Assembly: GCA_017534535.1 (NCBI GenBank)
Contig: JAFXVZ010000038.1
Location: 1 to 64,000, forward strand
Length of the DNA stretch: 64,000 bases
Source: Bacteroidaceae bacterium
GTDB lineage: Bacteria > Bacteroidota > Bacteroidia > Bacteroidales > Bacteroidaceae
Direction: 5' to 3'
In this document: piece after piece, positions 41,136 to 49,391 of the stretch
How the letters are laid out: each line of letters begins with the position of its first letter
Position numbering within the stretch: position 1 is the first letter of the stretch
Translations under genes and position numbers: made by a program
The notes under the pieces: generated by a model
Seen by the model: only the letters and a program-made list of their open reading frames with translations
Databases searched by the model: none
What the model was told of the DNA's origin: nothing

Positions 41136-43445
41136 TTATTGTATTCTGTTGCGTTCCTCATTTGCTGCACCTGTTCCTTTATACTTACTTCTTGTTGTAT
41201 TGAAGTTATAGCGGAAAGTAAGTTCTATGGCGCGTGTATCGTTTATCTTGTGCATGAATATCTTGCGAACATCACTATAGAGCCAAGCCTTGCTGCGACT
41301 TGTGTTGAATACATCTTCGCAAGAGAGTTTCAAGCTCCATTTATCGTGAGCGAATGCCTTATAGATACTCAAGTCAAACTTCCACATCCCTTTCATGTAA
41401 AGGTTTTCCGTATTGCCATTTGTACGATAAGCAAAGTCAGCATTTATCCATGTGTCAGCTGGCAACTGAATAGCATTGTTGAAGCGGATTATACCTAATG
41501 GGTGGTTCATATTTTTCTTTTTGCCACAAAAAGTCAAGTTGAATTGTTGTGCCATCATGGCTGTCATCAATGTAGGATGCCAGATTCCGAAAGACGGGGA
41601 GATAGATACCATTGCCTGCAACTGGTTCAAACTTTTGGCATTCTGCTTTTGCAAGAGAGCAATGCTAGGATTGTCGCCATATTGTGTATAAGCAGTGATG
41701 ATGTAATCCGATGTGTGGCTGTACTCGAGCATCATATTCAGCCATTTGTAGCCTATTGCCAAAGAGATATTATCGCGATAGAATGGACGCAGGAATGGAT
41801 TTCCACTTTGGTAAGTATAGCGATTAATGTATTCCACGTTGCTGCTTAGCTGACTATAGGCAGGGCGTTCCACTTTTCGGTTATAACTCAATCTCACTCT
41901 TGTGTTTTTGATTGGAAACATCAGCATAGCCGATGGAAACAGGTTGTCATATATACGGCTTTGTTCCTGCATCTTCACATCGTGATCATAATAACGACTA
42001 TCGATGTGTTCGTAGCGTAATCCTGCACTTAGCATCACTTTGCCTATATTTTGCATTACTTCAACAAACAAAGCTCCATTAGATTCTTCGATACGTGTTT
42101 TGCTGTCATTAATAAGATGTTCCAAGTTGCTGTAATTATCAGTCCGATGGGTATGACTGAACTCTCCGCCGAATGAGAAATTGCCCTTGCCAAGCTGCCT
42201 TGTTGCAACTGCTTTACCTGCATACATACGGCTCTTGGCATCACTCTCTGTTGTTACAATCCTATCATCTGCCTGGGTGGATGTTTCTTTCAATAGCTGG
42301 TCGGTATTGGCTCTGTTCCACAAAGCATCTACGTTTATATCCATAGTCCATTTCCCGAAACTGCCATTGTAATATCCACTCAACAAATGATTGGTATTGT
42401 TTATATCGGCTTGACTGTTATTTGAGGTCTCATTGTCCAGCACTCCATCAATCGTCATTGTAGCAAACGATTCATTGTCCTGTTTCGTAGGACGGTATAC
42501 AGGTTGATAGATGGCACCAATGGAATGATGCTCATTAAAGACATAGTTAAATCCAATCTTGCTGGCAAATGTCTGGTTCTTATTGTAACGCTTGGCAATA
42601 CCATCTTGCAGCAAGCGAGGTGAGAGGAATGTCTCTTGTGAAGTGATATTCGTCACTCGGTCTTTTATATTGCTATATTCCAACATTCCGAAGATGTCAA
42701 ATCCTCCCTTTCGATAGTTGAAGTTGAATTCATCCAGCCCGTAGAAATAATGCCTGATGCCTGCTACCGCCCTATTGTCAAAACTCCATCCTTCACCTAT
42801 AGGCTTGATGGTGGTGATACGGATGACGGCATTGACGGTGGCATCATATCTTGCTCCAGGATTGGTTACTACTTCCACATTTTTCACTTGTGACGAATTC
42901 AACTGATCTAACTCAGAAGTATTACGCATTTGTCTGCCGTTGATGTAGATAAGTGGAGTGCCCTTGCCAAACACCTCAATGCCGCCATTACTGCTGATAA
43001 CCCCAGGTACTCTTGCCAATACATCGTTAGCGGTTCCTGCCCTTGATAAGGCACTACCTTGTACGGTAGTCACCAAAGCGTCTCGTTTCAGTTCTGTTTT
43101 GGGAAGATTAGCCTTTACAGTCACTTCACCAAGCAAGTTCTCACTTTCTGACATTTTTATATCCCCTAATTCACCATTGGCCTGATGTACAAACACATCG
43201 TCATAACCAATACAAGATATACGAATGAAACCAGCTTTATCAGTTTCCAATCTGAATAGGCCTTCGTTATCCGTTACCACACCATTTATATAGAGAGAAT
43301 CTCTTTCTTGCAGCAACACCACATTTGCATAGCTGATAGGTTTTTCTCTCGTGTCTGTCACTCTGCCACTAATGGCATTTTGGGCGTAGGTTGCCCCTGT
43401 GCTGATGCTCATGAGCACCAGCACCAATAGTTTTAATGCTTTCAT
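41136..43445 (-). CDS. Outer membrane beta-barrel receptor with carboxypeptidase-regulatory domain
   Basis: 769 residues. Signal peptide (1-21, ending YAQ), a carboxypeptidase-regulatory-like domain (~25-105, ISGRVTDTREKPISYANVVLL), a TonB-plug-like segment (~115-225, VLARVPGVISSNGGIEVFGKG, PLIYINGR), and a long beta-barrel to the end. It resembles the TonB-dependent/OMP barrel family of Bacteroidota, importing or sensing an unknown ligand. The C-terminus lacks the usual terminal aromatic barrel strand and ends in a basic tail. It is last in an operon with an ECF sigma factor and an anti-sigma-like protein, an arrangement that recalls surface signalling. Confidence 0.88.
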   Translation of the reverse strand: MKALKLLVLVLMSISTGATYAQNAISGRVTDTREKPISYANVVLLQERDSLYINGVVTDNEGLFRLETDKAGFIRISCIGYDDVFVHQANGELGDIKMSESENLLGEVTVKANLPKTELKRDALVTTVQGSALSRAGTANDVLARVPGVISSNGGIEVFGKGTPLIYINGRQMRNTSELDQLNSSQVKNVEVVTNPGARYDATVNAVIRITTIKPIGEGWSFDNRAVAGIRHYFYGLDEFNFNYRKGGFDIFGMLEYSNIKDRVTNITSQETFLSPRLLQDGIAKRYNKNQTFASKIGFNYVFNEHHSIGAIYQPVYRPTKQDNESFATMTIDGVLDNETSNNSQADINNTNHLLSGYYNGSFGKWTMDINVDALWNRANTDQLLKETSTQADDRIVTTESDAKSRMYAGKAVATRQLGKGNFSFGGEFSHTHRTDNYSNLEHLINDSKTRIEESNGALFVEVMQNIGKVMLSAGLRYEHIDSRYYDHDVKMQEQSRIYDNLFPSAMLMFPIKNTRVRLSYNRKVERPAYSQLSSNVEYINRYTYQSGNPFLRPFYRDNISLAIGYKWLNMMLEYSHTSDYIITAYTQYGDNPSIALLQKQNAKSLNQLQAMVSISPSFGIWHPTLMTAMMAQQFNLTFCGKKKNMNHPLGIIRFNNAIQLPADTWINADFAYRTNGNTENLYMKGMWKFDLSIYKAFAHDKWSLKLSCEDVFNTSRSKAWLYSDVRKIFMHKINDTRAIELTFRYNFNTTRSKYKGTGAANEERNRIQ

Positions 43446-43466
43446 TGATGATTATTTATTAATTAG

Positions 43467-44642
43467 TTATAGACCTCCCATAAATATCCATTCACCTTTT
43501 TCATTCTTGCCTAATGACAGGTTGTTTTGAACAGTCGTACTGTCATCACGAAGTTTCAATACATATGGCACATACTCGCAAGGCATAGAGCCAGATTGGA
43601 AAGGCTCTCCAATACTGAGCAGTCTGCAACCTTTAAAGACTGGACCAAACATCTCTGCTATGTTGGCAGGCATCATTTCCTCTAACGTCTCAGTATCCCA
43701 TGTACCTAATGATGTGAGGAACTTCTCTGCTACTTCTTTGGCTGACATTTCTGACAAGATGGATTTCCTGTTGCTGGGTGAGGAATCGGCATTACTGAAC
43801 TCAATGTCGGTGGGCTTAGCTAATACCTCATTCATTCCCAATGCTACTGAATAGTTGATACGTCTAGTCCTCATCACTTCCACTTCCTGGCCATCAACGA
43901 TGATACTCACAGACAGCTGCTTCAATTGCTTGGAATTTTTGTCGAATATGTAGCGCCTGAAATGTTCTGCATCTTTCAGTGATTTGTTGAGCATGAAGTC
44001 GTTGATATAGTTATAATGCAGGTATGCATGTACAGTCAGATGTATCTCATCGCCAACACGCTTTACCAAGTACTCATCGCCATCGTTCTTTTGTGAAAGT
44101 TCTAATTCACGTTCCAATATCTTATTTGGCTCCAATAATATACTGATGTAATCCAGGAAGGTTTCTTTGCCTTTTCCTGTTTCCCAACCCACTTGGTAGG
44201 CTGGCACCCAAGTAAAAGCACTGTCATTGATACCTGTGGCTATTCTGCCTTGTTTATCTACTCGCCAAGCCAACTCGTCACCATATACCACCTCTATCTG
44301 ATGGTTGACAAACGCTTCTTCTGCATCAATCATCTTGAAGTTTTCTTGGGGTAAGGTGCGTATCTCTACTTCCATCACCATCGAGCGTATGTTGTTGAGG
44401 TAGCTGATAGCATTTTGCAAAAGCGAACTGGCGGTAAGGCGAGAAGGGCTTAGCATCAAGATAACAGGCAAGCAAGCTGCAATACCTGATACTGATAGCC
44501 AGTGCCACATCCTAATCACATTACGTGGTTTACGGCTTTCTTTTGCTTTAGCCAACACTCGCTGCTTAAAGTCTTTCGATATGTGTACCTCACATTTTGG
44601 AGTCAGCTCCGTCCTTATCATATCAATATCTCTTTGATTCAT
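43467..44642 (-). CDS. Anti-sigma-like membrane protein with large periplasmic domain
   Basis: 391 residues: a cytoplasmic part (1-45), one membrane helix (~46-66, WLSVSGIAACLPVILML), and a ~320-residue periplasmic region. The first part of that region (SYLNNIRSMVMEVEIRTLPQENF..., then strands) resembles LolA/outer-membrane-lipoprotein-sorting-like folds often fused to Bacteroidota anti-sigma factors; the last ~80 residues form a separate domain. It overlaps the sigma gene by 4 bases, so it is probably its regulator. The LolA resemblance is by pattern only. Confidence 0.7.
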   Translation of the reverse strand: MNQRDIDMIRTELTPKCEVHISKDFKQRVLAKAKESRKPRNVIRMWHWLSVSGIAACLPVILMLSPSRLTASSLLQNAISYLNNIRSMVMEVEIRTLPQENFKMIDAEEAFVNHQIEVVYGDELAWRVDKQGRIATGINDSAFTWVPAYQVGWETGKGKETFLDYISILLEPNKILERELELSQKNDGDEYLVKRVGDEIHLTVHAYLHYNYINDFMLNKSLKDAEHFRRYIFDKNSKQLKQLSVSIIVDGQEVEVMRTRRINYSVALGMNEVLAKPTDIEFSNADSSPSNRKSILSEMSAKEVAEKFLTSLGTWDTETLEEMMPANIAEMFGPVFKGCRLLSIGEPFQSGSMPCEYVPYVLKLRDDSTTVQNNLSLGKNEKGEWIFMGGL

Positions 44643-45154
44643 ATTTTATCCTCCTGTTCCCATCTTTTCCTTAATTTGTCTATTCCGCTTTTAAACCTCG
44701 ACTTAATCGTGGTCTCTGGAGCTCCCGTTACTTTAGCAATCTCTACGAAGGTAAGGCCGTCTGTCAGGTGCATGGTAATAACATCAGCTTGATCCGAAGG
44801 CAATACACTCAACATTTCCCAGATACGGTTATATTCCTCTTGTAATGCCTGTTCCTCATCATTTGCCATTTGCACTTGTTCTAAGGGAATGGGCTCTTGC
44901 TGTTTATTCCGATACCAATCATTGCAGGCATTATATACCATTCTGTAGAGATACATTCGCATACTTTCGTCATTTTCTATTACGAACTCTTTTTCAAAGA
45001 GTCTCAAGAACACATCTTGTATGATGTCTTCCGCATCTTCTCTGTTGCCGATACGGAAGTAGGCGAAGCGAAACAGGTAATCCTGGTTCTGCTCTATCAC
45101 CGTTTCCAACCTCTTATATCTTTTTTCATTTTTCATTTCTCTTTTGCTTTTCAT
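44639..45154 (-). CDS. ECF RNA polymerase sigma factor
   Basis: 171 residues. Region 2: QNQDYLFRFAYFRIGNREDAEDIIQDVFLRLFEKE (~22-57), then YLYRMVYNACNDWYR. Region 4: IWEMLSVLPSDQADVITMHLTDGLTFVEIAKVTGAPETTIKSR (~112-155). It should direct transcription of its own operon or of envelope genes and be held by the next gene product. A start at the Met at 45136 is also possible. Confidence 0.93.
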   Translation of the reverse strand: MKSKREMKNEKRYKRLETVIEQNQDYLFRFAYFRIGNREDAEDIIQDVFLRLFEKEFVIENDESMRMYLYRMVYNACNDWYRNKQQEPIPLEQVQMANDEEQALQEEYNRIWEMLSVLPSDQADVITMHLTDGLTFVEIAKVTGAPETTIKSRFKSGIDKLRKRWEQEDKI

Positions 45155-45260
45155 TTCATAAGACGGATTTGGGAGGCAAAAAGACGAAAAGAATGGATAA
45201 AAAGTTTCTGCAATTCAAATTTAATGTGTATCTTAGCGGCAAACTTTAAAACTAATTGTT

Positions 45261-45434
45261 ATGAAAGAGAAAGTATTACAAGCTATGCGTGAAGCTGGCA
45301 AGCCAGTATCGGCAGGTGATGTGACAAAGGCATTAGGTGCCGATCGTAAGGAAGTTGACAAGGCATTTGCTGAACTGAAGAAGGAAGGTGCTATTGTGTC
45401 TCCAGTACGTTGCAAATGGGCACCTGCTCAGTAA
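45261..45434 (+). CDS. Small winged-helix-like protein, 57 aa
   Basis: ATG at 45261 opens 57 codons (MKEKVLQAMREAGKPVSAGD ... ending RCKWAPAQ). The pattern helix-turn-helix (VLQAMREAGKPVSAGDVTKA, then DRKEVDKAFAELKKEGAI) followed by a short hairpin is a minimal winged helix, suggesting nucleic-acid binding. A TATCTTAG box (45231-45238, one base off TAnnTTTG) lies upstream and a strong terminator follows. It is divergent from the ECF sigma gene. The clean codon use and tight signals argue for a real gene. Confidence 0.75.
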   Translation: MKEKVLQAMREAGKPVSAGDVTKALGADRKEVDKAFAELKKEGAIVSPVRCKWAPAQ

Positions 45435-45453
45435 GAGTCTTAACAAGGAAGAT

Positions 45454-45486
45454 AAAAAGGAGTATTGAACCAATACTCCTTTTTTA
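45454..45486. terminator. Bidirectional terminator
   Basis: AAAGGAGTATTG and CAATACTCCTTT pair around a 3-base loop and are flanked by A and T runs. It serves the 57-aa gene (+) and the convergent ExbB-like gene (-). Confidence 0.85.
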
Positions 45487-45496
45487 ATGATAACTT

Positions 45497-45805
45497 TTAT
45501 ACCCTTGGTTTCTGAATGATGCGGATAACCAGAGAAATGATATAAACGATAACGCCATACATCAAGGGAATCAATGCCATACGAAACCCTCCAAAAGCTA
45601 TCGTGGATTCCACATCAACTCTGCTCATAGTCAGAAAACCCACATATACAGAGAGTAGGCACGAGAAGAAGCCAAATGCCAATGCCACTAAACCTGCCTC
45701 TTTTACCCAAGCAGGAGCTTTCCATGCAGCATACAATAACAACACCAAAATTAATGTGATGACTGACATAAAGATCAGTCCTCCTTCATAAAACAATGTA
45801 CTCAT
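45497..45805 (-). CDS. Small ExbB/TolQ-like membrane protein, 102 aa
   Basis: Three membrane helices (about SVITLILVLLLYAAW; GLVALAFGFFSCLLSVYV; ALIPLMYGVIVYIISLVIRII). The EGGLIFMS start, WKAPAWVKE turn and IIQKPRV end match the protein at 51510-51827 over the full length. The overall pattern resembles a shortened MotA/TolQ/ExbB proton-channel protein. I start at the ATG at 45805 so that it aligns with that paralogue; a longer frame to 45832 exists. It follows the permease gene by 35 bases. Confidence 0.75.
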   Translation of the reverse strand: MSTLFYEGGLIFMSVITLILVLLLYAAWKAPAWVKEAGLVALAFGFFSCLLSVYVGFLTMSRVDVESTIAFGGFRMALIPLMYGVIVYIISLVIRIIQKPRV

Positions 45806-45840
45806 AACACAAATCTTATTTTTTATTGACAATTAATAAA

Positions 45841-48198
45841 TTATTCACTCTTCAACACATCAATTAGATTGACATGGGATACTTTTATTACTTGTTTGAT
45901 GACGCTTAATAACACAAAGAACATGACCAAACAGCAGATACCAAATAACATAGTAAGTGTTATGGAAATACGATAAGCAAAACCTTGAAGCCAATAATTC
46001 ATTGCAATCCATGATACTGGCAAGGCAATCAGGCTAGCCATAACTACCATGATAACATATTCTTTCATCAGAAAGGCAACGATTCCCGGCTCTGAGGCAC
46101 CCATTACACGACGGACAGCTATTTCTTTGCGTCGTTTTCTGGCTGATATTATGGCAATAGCATTTACACCCACCAATGAAATGGCGAAACTTACGAAGGT
46201 TAGGATAGAGAACAGCTTGGTACCAACTTGCTCAGATTTGTTGAGTTCGTCATAAAGATGCTGCATTGGCATTACTCGTGCATTGATTAAACTTCCATGG
46301 ATATTGGGCAATAATTCGTATATTTTACCTATCAGTTGGCTTACTTCATCAGAAGTGGTGCGAACATACAGAATGTTACCAAACATACCAGCAGGCAACA
46401 TGATAGTGGGATTGATTTGATGTCGAAGCGATAATGTATGGAAATCCTTTACCACACCAATTATACTATAATCTTGCCTAATGGAAGGATCCATAATGGA
46501 AGGCATGTTGATAACCTTGCCGATGGGGTCTGAGAGTTGCATAGACTTAACAGCCTCTTCGTTGAGCACGATGGAATTGGTTTGGTTTTGGTGCCACCAA
46601 GTACCATCTACCATTGACAAACCCATAGTGGTGAAAAAAGCATCGTCTGTTAAAAGCAAGTCAAAGGCAACATTCACATCTATTCCCTTGCCCTCCCACG
46701 ATACGTCAGAAATCACAAATGAAGGATTTGTTTCATGTTGGGGCTCAAAGAAAGAGTCAGAAATGTCCTTGACTTGAGGCAATTGTTTGATCCCATTTAT
46801 CAACTTTCTTTCTACTCCACCAGAATAATCTTGAAAACCTTTGAGCATGACAATCTCATTGGAGGGAAATCCAAGGTCCTTATGGGATACGAAGTTCATC
46901 TGCTTAAACATCACAACAGAAACTACCGCAAGCAAGATACTAACTATTAATTGCATTGTGATTGCCAATCTTTTTAACATTAGCTGGCTTGTGGCTGATT
47001 GTCCAGAAAATGGGAGAATGGCTCTGGAGCTTATGAAAAAATAAACGGCTATAGAAATCAAAAGTATCAAAACATAGGTCATCAGTAGAACTAATAATTG
47101 TAATTTGAACATGCTCCAAACACTAATGTCAATCTCCAAGAGGTTTATTAAGAAAGGCCTGATTATTACAACCAATAGGAATGACAACAATGCTATGATA
47201 AATAAAGCAGTGAAAAGTTCAGTCAACATCTGTATCATCAACATACTTTTAGAGGCACCATGCACATATCGCATGCGAAACTCCTTCATGCGCAAAAGAA
47301 GTCCTTCCGCATTGAAATTGATGAAGTTGAAAACACTAGCCAACATCAACAAAATACCCGCCATAACAAACAGATTGATGAAATCGAGAGAAAACGACAC
47401 ATTCTTGCCAACAGCATGACGTATATCTTGTATGGGCACCATATCCAATTCAATTTTAACCCTATGCATAGCAGGTAACTTGCTTATCTGACTTTTAATC
47501 AATTCAATATCTGCATGTCGAATGGTCTTGACAAATACCTCCAAGGGGAAAACAGACCATTGTTCCTCTTCTGGAATGGAAGCAAAATATCGCAACATAT
47601 CATGGTTGACTATGGCATCAAACAAAAGATTGGAGTTACTAGGTGGGTCTTTAACTACTGCTGTCACCAAATAGGGCTCAAGGTCAGGCCTGATGGTATT
47701 TTGAATGTACTGACCTAATGCTTTTTCACTATCACCAAATAGTTTTTGAGCCATACTTTCTGTCAATACCATGTTGTTGAGCGTGGAAAGGGGGTTAAGG
47801 TAATCCCCACAGACATTGTTTTGAGGGAATAATGAAAGGAAAGTGCTATCGGCATATATGAGTTGTAGGCTTATATAGGGAATTTCTTTTGTCTTGCAGT
47901 TTTCCTGGCTTTTGATAATTGCTGTAGATGACTCGATGGATGGTACTTGATCTCGAAGTGTTACTTCTATCCCTTTTGAAGCATCATTCATGGTATCTGA
48001 TTCTTTGTCAAAGGTAAATACCTTATAAATATGTTTTGACTCAGGATAGAAACTATCAAAAGTGGTTTCATATAGAATCCAGTATAGTGCAGCAACTATT
48101 GTTATAATGGCAAATGTCATACCAATATAAGAAGAGGCGTATTGAACGATGTTCTTTCTTATATGCAAAAAGAAAATATGTAAAAGTTGCTTATACAA
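45841..48198 (-). CDS. ABC transporter permease (FtsX type)
   Basis: 785 residues: N-terminal helix (~17-42), periplasmic domain (VTLRDQVPSIESSTAIIKS and following), a middle helix block (~270-420), a second periplasmic domain and a C-terminal block (~665-780) with RRKEIAVRRVMGASEPGIV. The plan is the same as the three permeases at 23288-31138, but no ATPase, adaptor or TolC lies beside it, so it must borrow an ATPase or be an orphan. Promoter box TATCTTTG at 48226-48233. The ExbB-like gene follows in the same operon. Confidence 0.9.
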   Translation of the reverse strand: MYKQLLHIFFLHIRKNIVQYASSYIGMTFAIITIVAALYWILYETTFDSFYPESKHIYKVFTFDKESDTMNDASKGIEVTLRDQVPSIESSTAIIKSQENCKTKEIPYISLQLIYADSTFLSLFPQNNVCGDYLNPLSTLNNMVLTESMAQKLFGDSEKALGQYIQNTIRPDLEPYLVTAVVKDPPSNSNLLFDAIVNHDMLRYFASIPEEEQWSVFPLEVFVKTIRHADIELIKSQISKLPAMHRVKIELDMVPIQDIRHAVGKNVSFSLDFINLFVMAGILLMLASVFNFINFNAEGLLLRMKEFRMRYVHGASKSMLMIQMLTELFTALFIIALLSFLLVVIIRPFLINLLEIDISVWSMFKLQLLVLLMTYVLILLISIAVYFFISSRAILPFSGQSATSQLMLKRLAITMQLIVSILLAVVSVVMFKQMNFVSHKDLGFPSNEIVMLKGFQDYSGGVERKLINGIKQLPQVKDISDSFFEPQHETNPSFVISDVSWEGKGIDVNVAFDLLLTDDAFFTTMGLSMVDGTWWHQNQTNSIVLNEEAVKSMQLSDPIGKVINMPSIMDPSIRQDYSIIGVVKDFHTLSLRHQINPTIMLPAGMFGNILYVRTTSDEVSQLIGKIYELLPNIHGSLINARVMPMQHLYDELNKSEQVGTKLFSILTFVSFAISLVGVNAIAIISARKRRKEIAVRRVMGASEPGIVAFLMKEYVIMVVMASLIALPVSWIAMNYWLQGFAYRISITLTMLFGICCLVMFFVLLSVIKQVIKVSHVNLIDVLKSE

Positions 48199-48225
48199 AT
48201 CAAAAATACTTCGTTAAATTCGTTG

Positions 48226-48233
48226 CAAAGATA
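48226..48233 (-). promoter_or_regulatory. -7 box of the orphan permease gene
   Basis: TATCTTTG on the minus strand, 27 bases before the start codon. The possible LytTR-type repeats at 48258-48289 lie directly upstream. Confidence 0.6.
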
Positions 48234-48257
48234 CGAACAATTGAAGCTAATGTGTTC

Positions 48258-48289
48258 AGTCAAAAGCCAAAGGTGGGAAGACAAATCCC
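48258..48289 (-). promoter_or_regulatory. Possible LytTR operator (direct repeats 21 bp apart)
   Basis: On the minus strand GGGATTTGTCT (48289-48279) and GGCTTTTGACT (48268-48258) are offset by exactly 21 bp and end 24 bases before the -7 box. They resemble the repeats at 51384-51415. Weakly conserved, so tentative. Confidence 0.4.
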
Positions 48290-48341
48290 ATAAGTGGACT
48301 AATTAGGGGCTAATATGTGCGATAATTTCAAAGGGAATCAC

Positions 48342-48349
48342 TATTTTTG
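48342..48349 (+). promoter_or_regulatory. -7 box of the first LytTR gene
   Basis: TATTTTTG, 26 bases before the ATG at 48376. Confidence 0.6.
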
Positions 48350-48375
48350 CATCAGATTCATACGGATGATAAAAG

Positions 48376-49080
48376 ATGAAGCACATTATCATTATAGGAA
48401 GTTGGATGATTGAAATCATATTAGTTGCCTTCTTGCTCACCAGTTTGGGCTATAGTTTCCCCCAAGCTTTGTGGCTTGGTAGTATGTTCATGCCTGTATT
48501 GCTAATCATGAAATACCATTTGCCTTTGCTCAGGTTTGAGAGACAATATATAATAGGTGTGGTGTGCCTTTTCTTCTCTTTTCTGGTGTTGGAGTATTTG
48601 CTCTTGATGTTTTGTCATGCACTCATCAGCGACTTTAACCCCAAAATGCCCTCCATCTTAACCAATCCCGTTTTCATCGTATTAGTGCTTGCCGTTTTGC
48701 TGGTCTTTGATACTTGGATTGGCACCATCCTTGACAAGAGGTTTGGCAAGATGCCTGCAAGTGTGACGTTTACCTCAGAACGCAGTAAGATTACCCTTAA
48801 CACTTCTGAGATTCTTTATGTGGAGAGTCTTGACACAGAGACTCGGCTTCACACGCTTAATGGCGAGGTGTATCGCAGTCGTACTCCTATATCCCAATGG
48901 CAAGAGATTTTGGAAGACGGCTTCCTTCGTACCCATCGTTCTTTCTTGGTAAATACCAACCACATATTATCTGCATCTGAAGATGAAGTAATGCTTGGAG
49001 AAATTACTATTCCTATCTCAAGAAAATATAAGTCGCAAGCATCGTTCAAACTGAATAACTATCGTATGAGGAAGAACTAA
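48376..49080 (+). CDS. Membrane-bound LytTR-family regulator, first
   Basis: 234 residues: four membrane helices (~5-22, 27-45, 56-80, 90-112) in place of a receiver domain, then a LytTR DNA-binding domain (~130-230) with ILYVESLDTETRLHTLNGEVYRSR and FLRTHRSFLVNTNHILSA, the standard core. LytTR proteins bind paired direct repeats about two helical turns apart. It is divergent from the orphan permease and ExbB-like genes, which are likely targets. The whole protein is similar to the regulator at 51864. Confidence 0.93.
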   Translation: MKHIIIIGSWMIEIILVAFLLTSLGYSFPQALWLGSMFMPVLLIMKYHLPLLRFERQYIIGVVCLFFSFLVLEYLLLMFCHALISDFNPKMPSILTNPVFIVLVLAVLLVFDTWIGTILDKRFGKMPASVTFTSERSKITLNTSEILYVESLDTETRLHTLNGEVYRSRTPISQWQEILEDGFLRTHRSFLVNTNHILSASEDEVMLGEITIPISRKYKSQASFKLNNYRMRKN

Positions 49081-49127
49081 AAAGAGTATCCGAATGAACC
49101 TCTGACCATCATAGCTTAAAGGTATCT

Positions 49128-49213
49128 CCAAAATTCTCGAGAGAATTTTGGCATTTGCTTGGACTAAACGAGCTGTTTGCTTGGGGCTCGTCTTCAAATT
49201 CTCTCGAGAATTT
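49128..49213. repeat. Nested inverted repeats between LytTR gene and esterase gene
   Basis: The gap 49081-49391 holds no gene. CCAAAATTCTC-GA-GAGAATTTTGG (49128-49151) is an 11-bp-arm hairpin. A second hairpin, AAATTCTC-TC-GAGAATTT (49196-49213), is its reverse complement over 19 bases, so the outer copies can also pair with each other. Between them ACGAGC/GCTCGT arms (49168-49192) form an inner stem. The rest of the gap shows nothing further. Confidence 0.75.
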
Positions 49214-49391
49214 TATAGGTAGTTTAAACCTATCTTTATATTAGGGCTATCAAAGAGGGTGGTTAGCTTCACCACAAAGTTCTGATTAGAAGAGGATTTA
49301 TTATGATACACCCTCATTATTTTGTCCTTTTTAAGACTTCAAGTCCTTTGTTTATCTTTAGAGATTGAGTGTGATTACTCGTCTGTATCAG

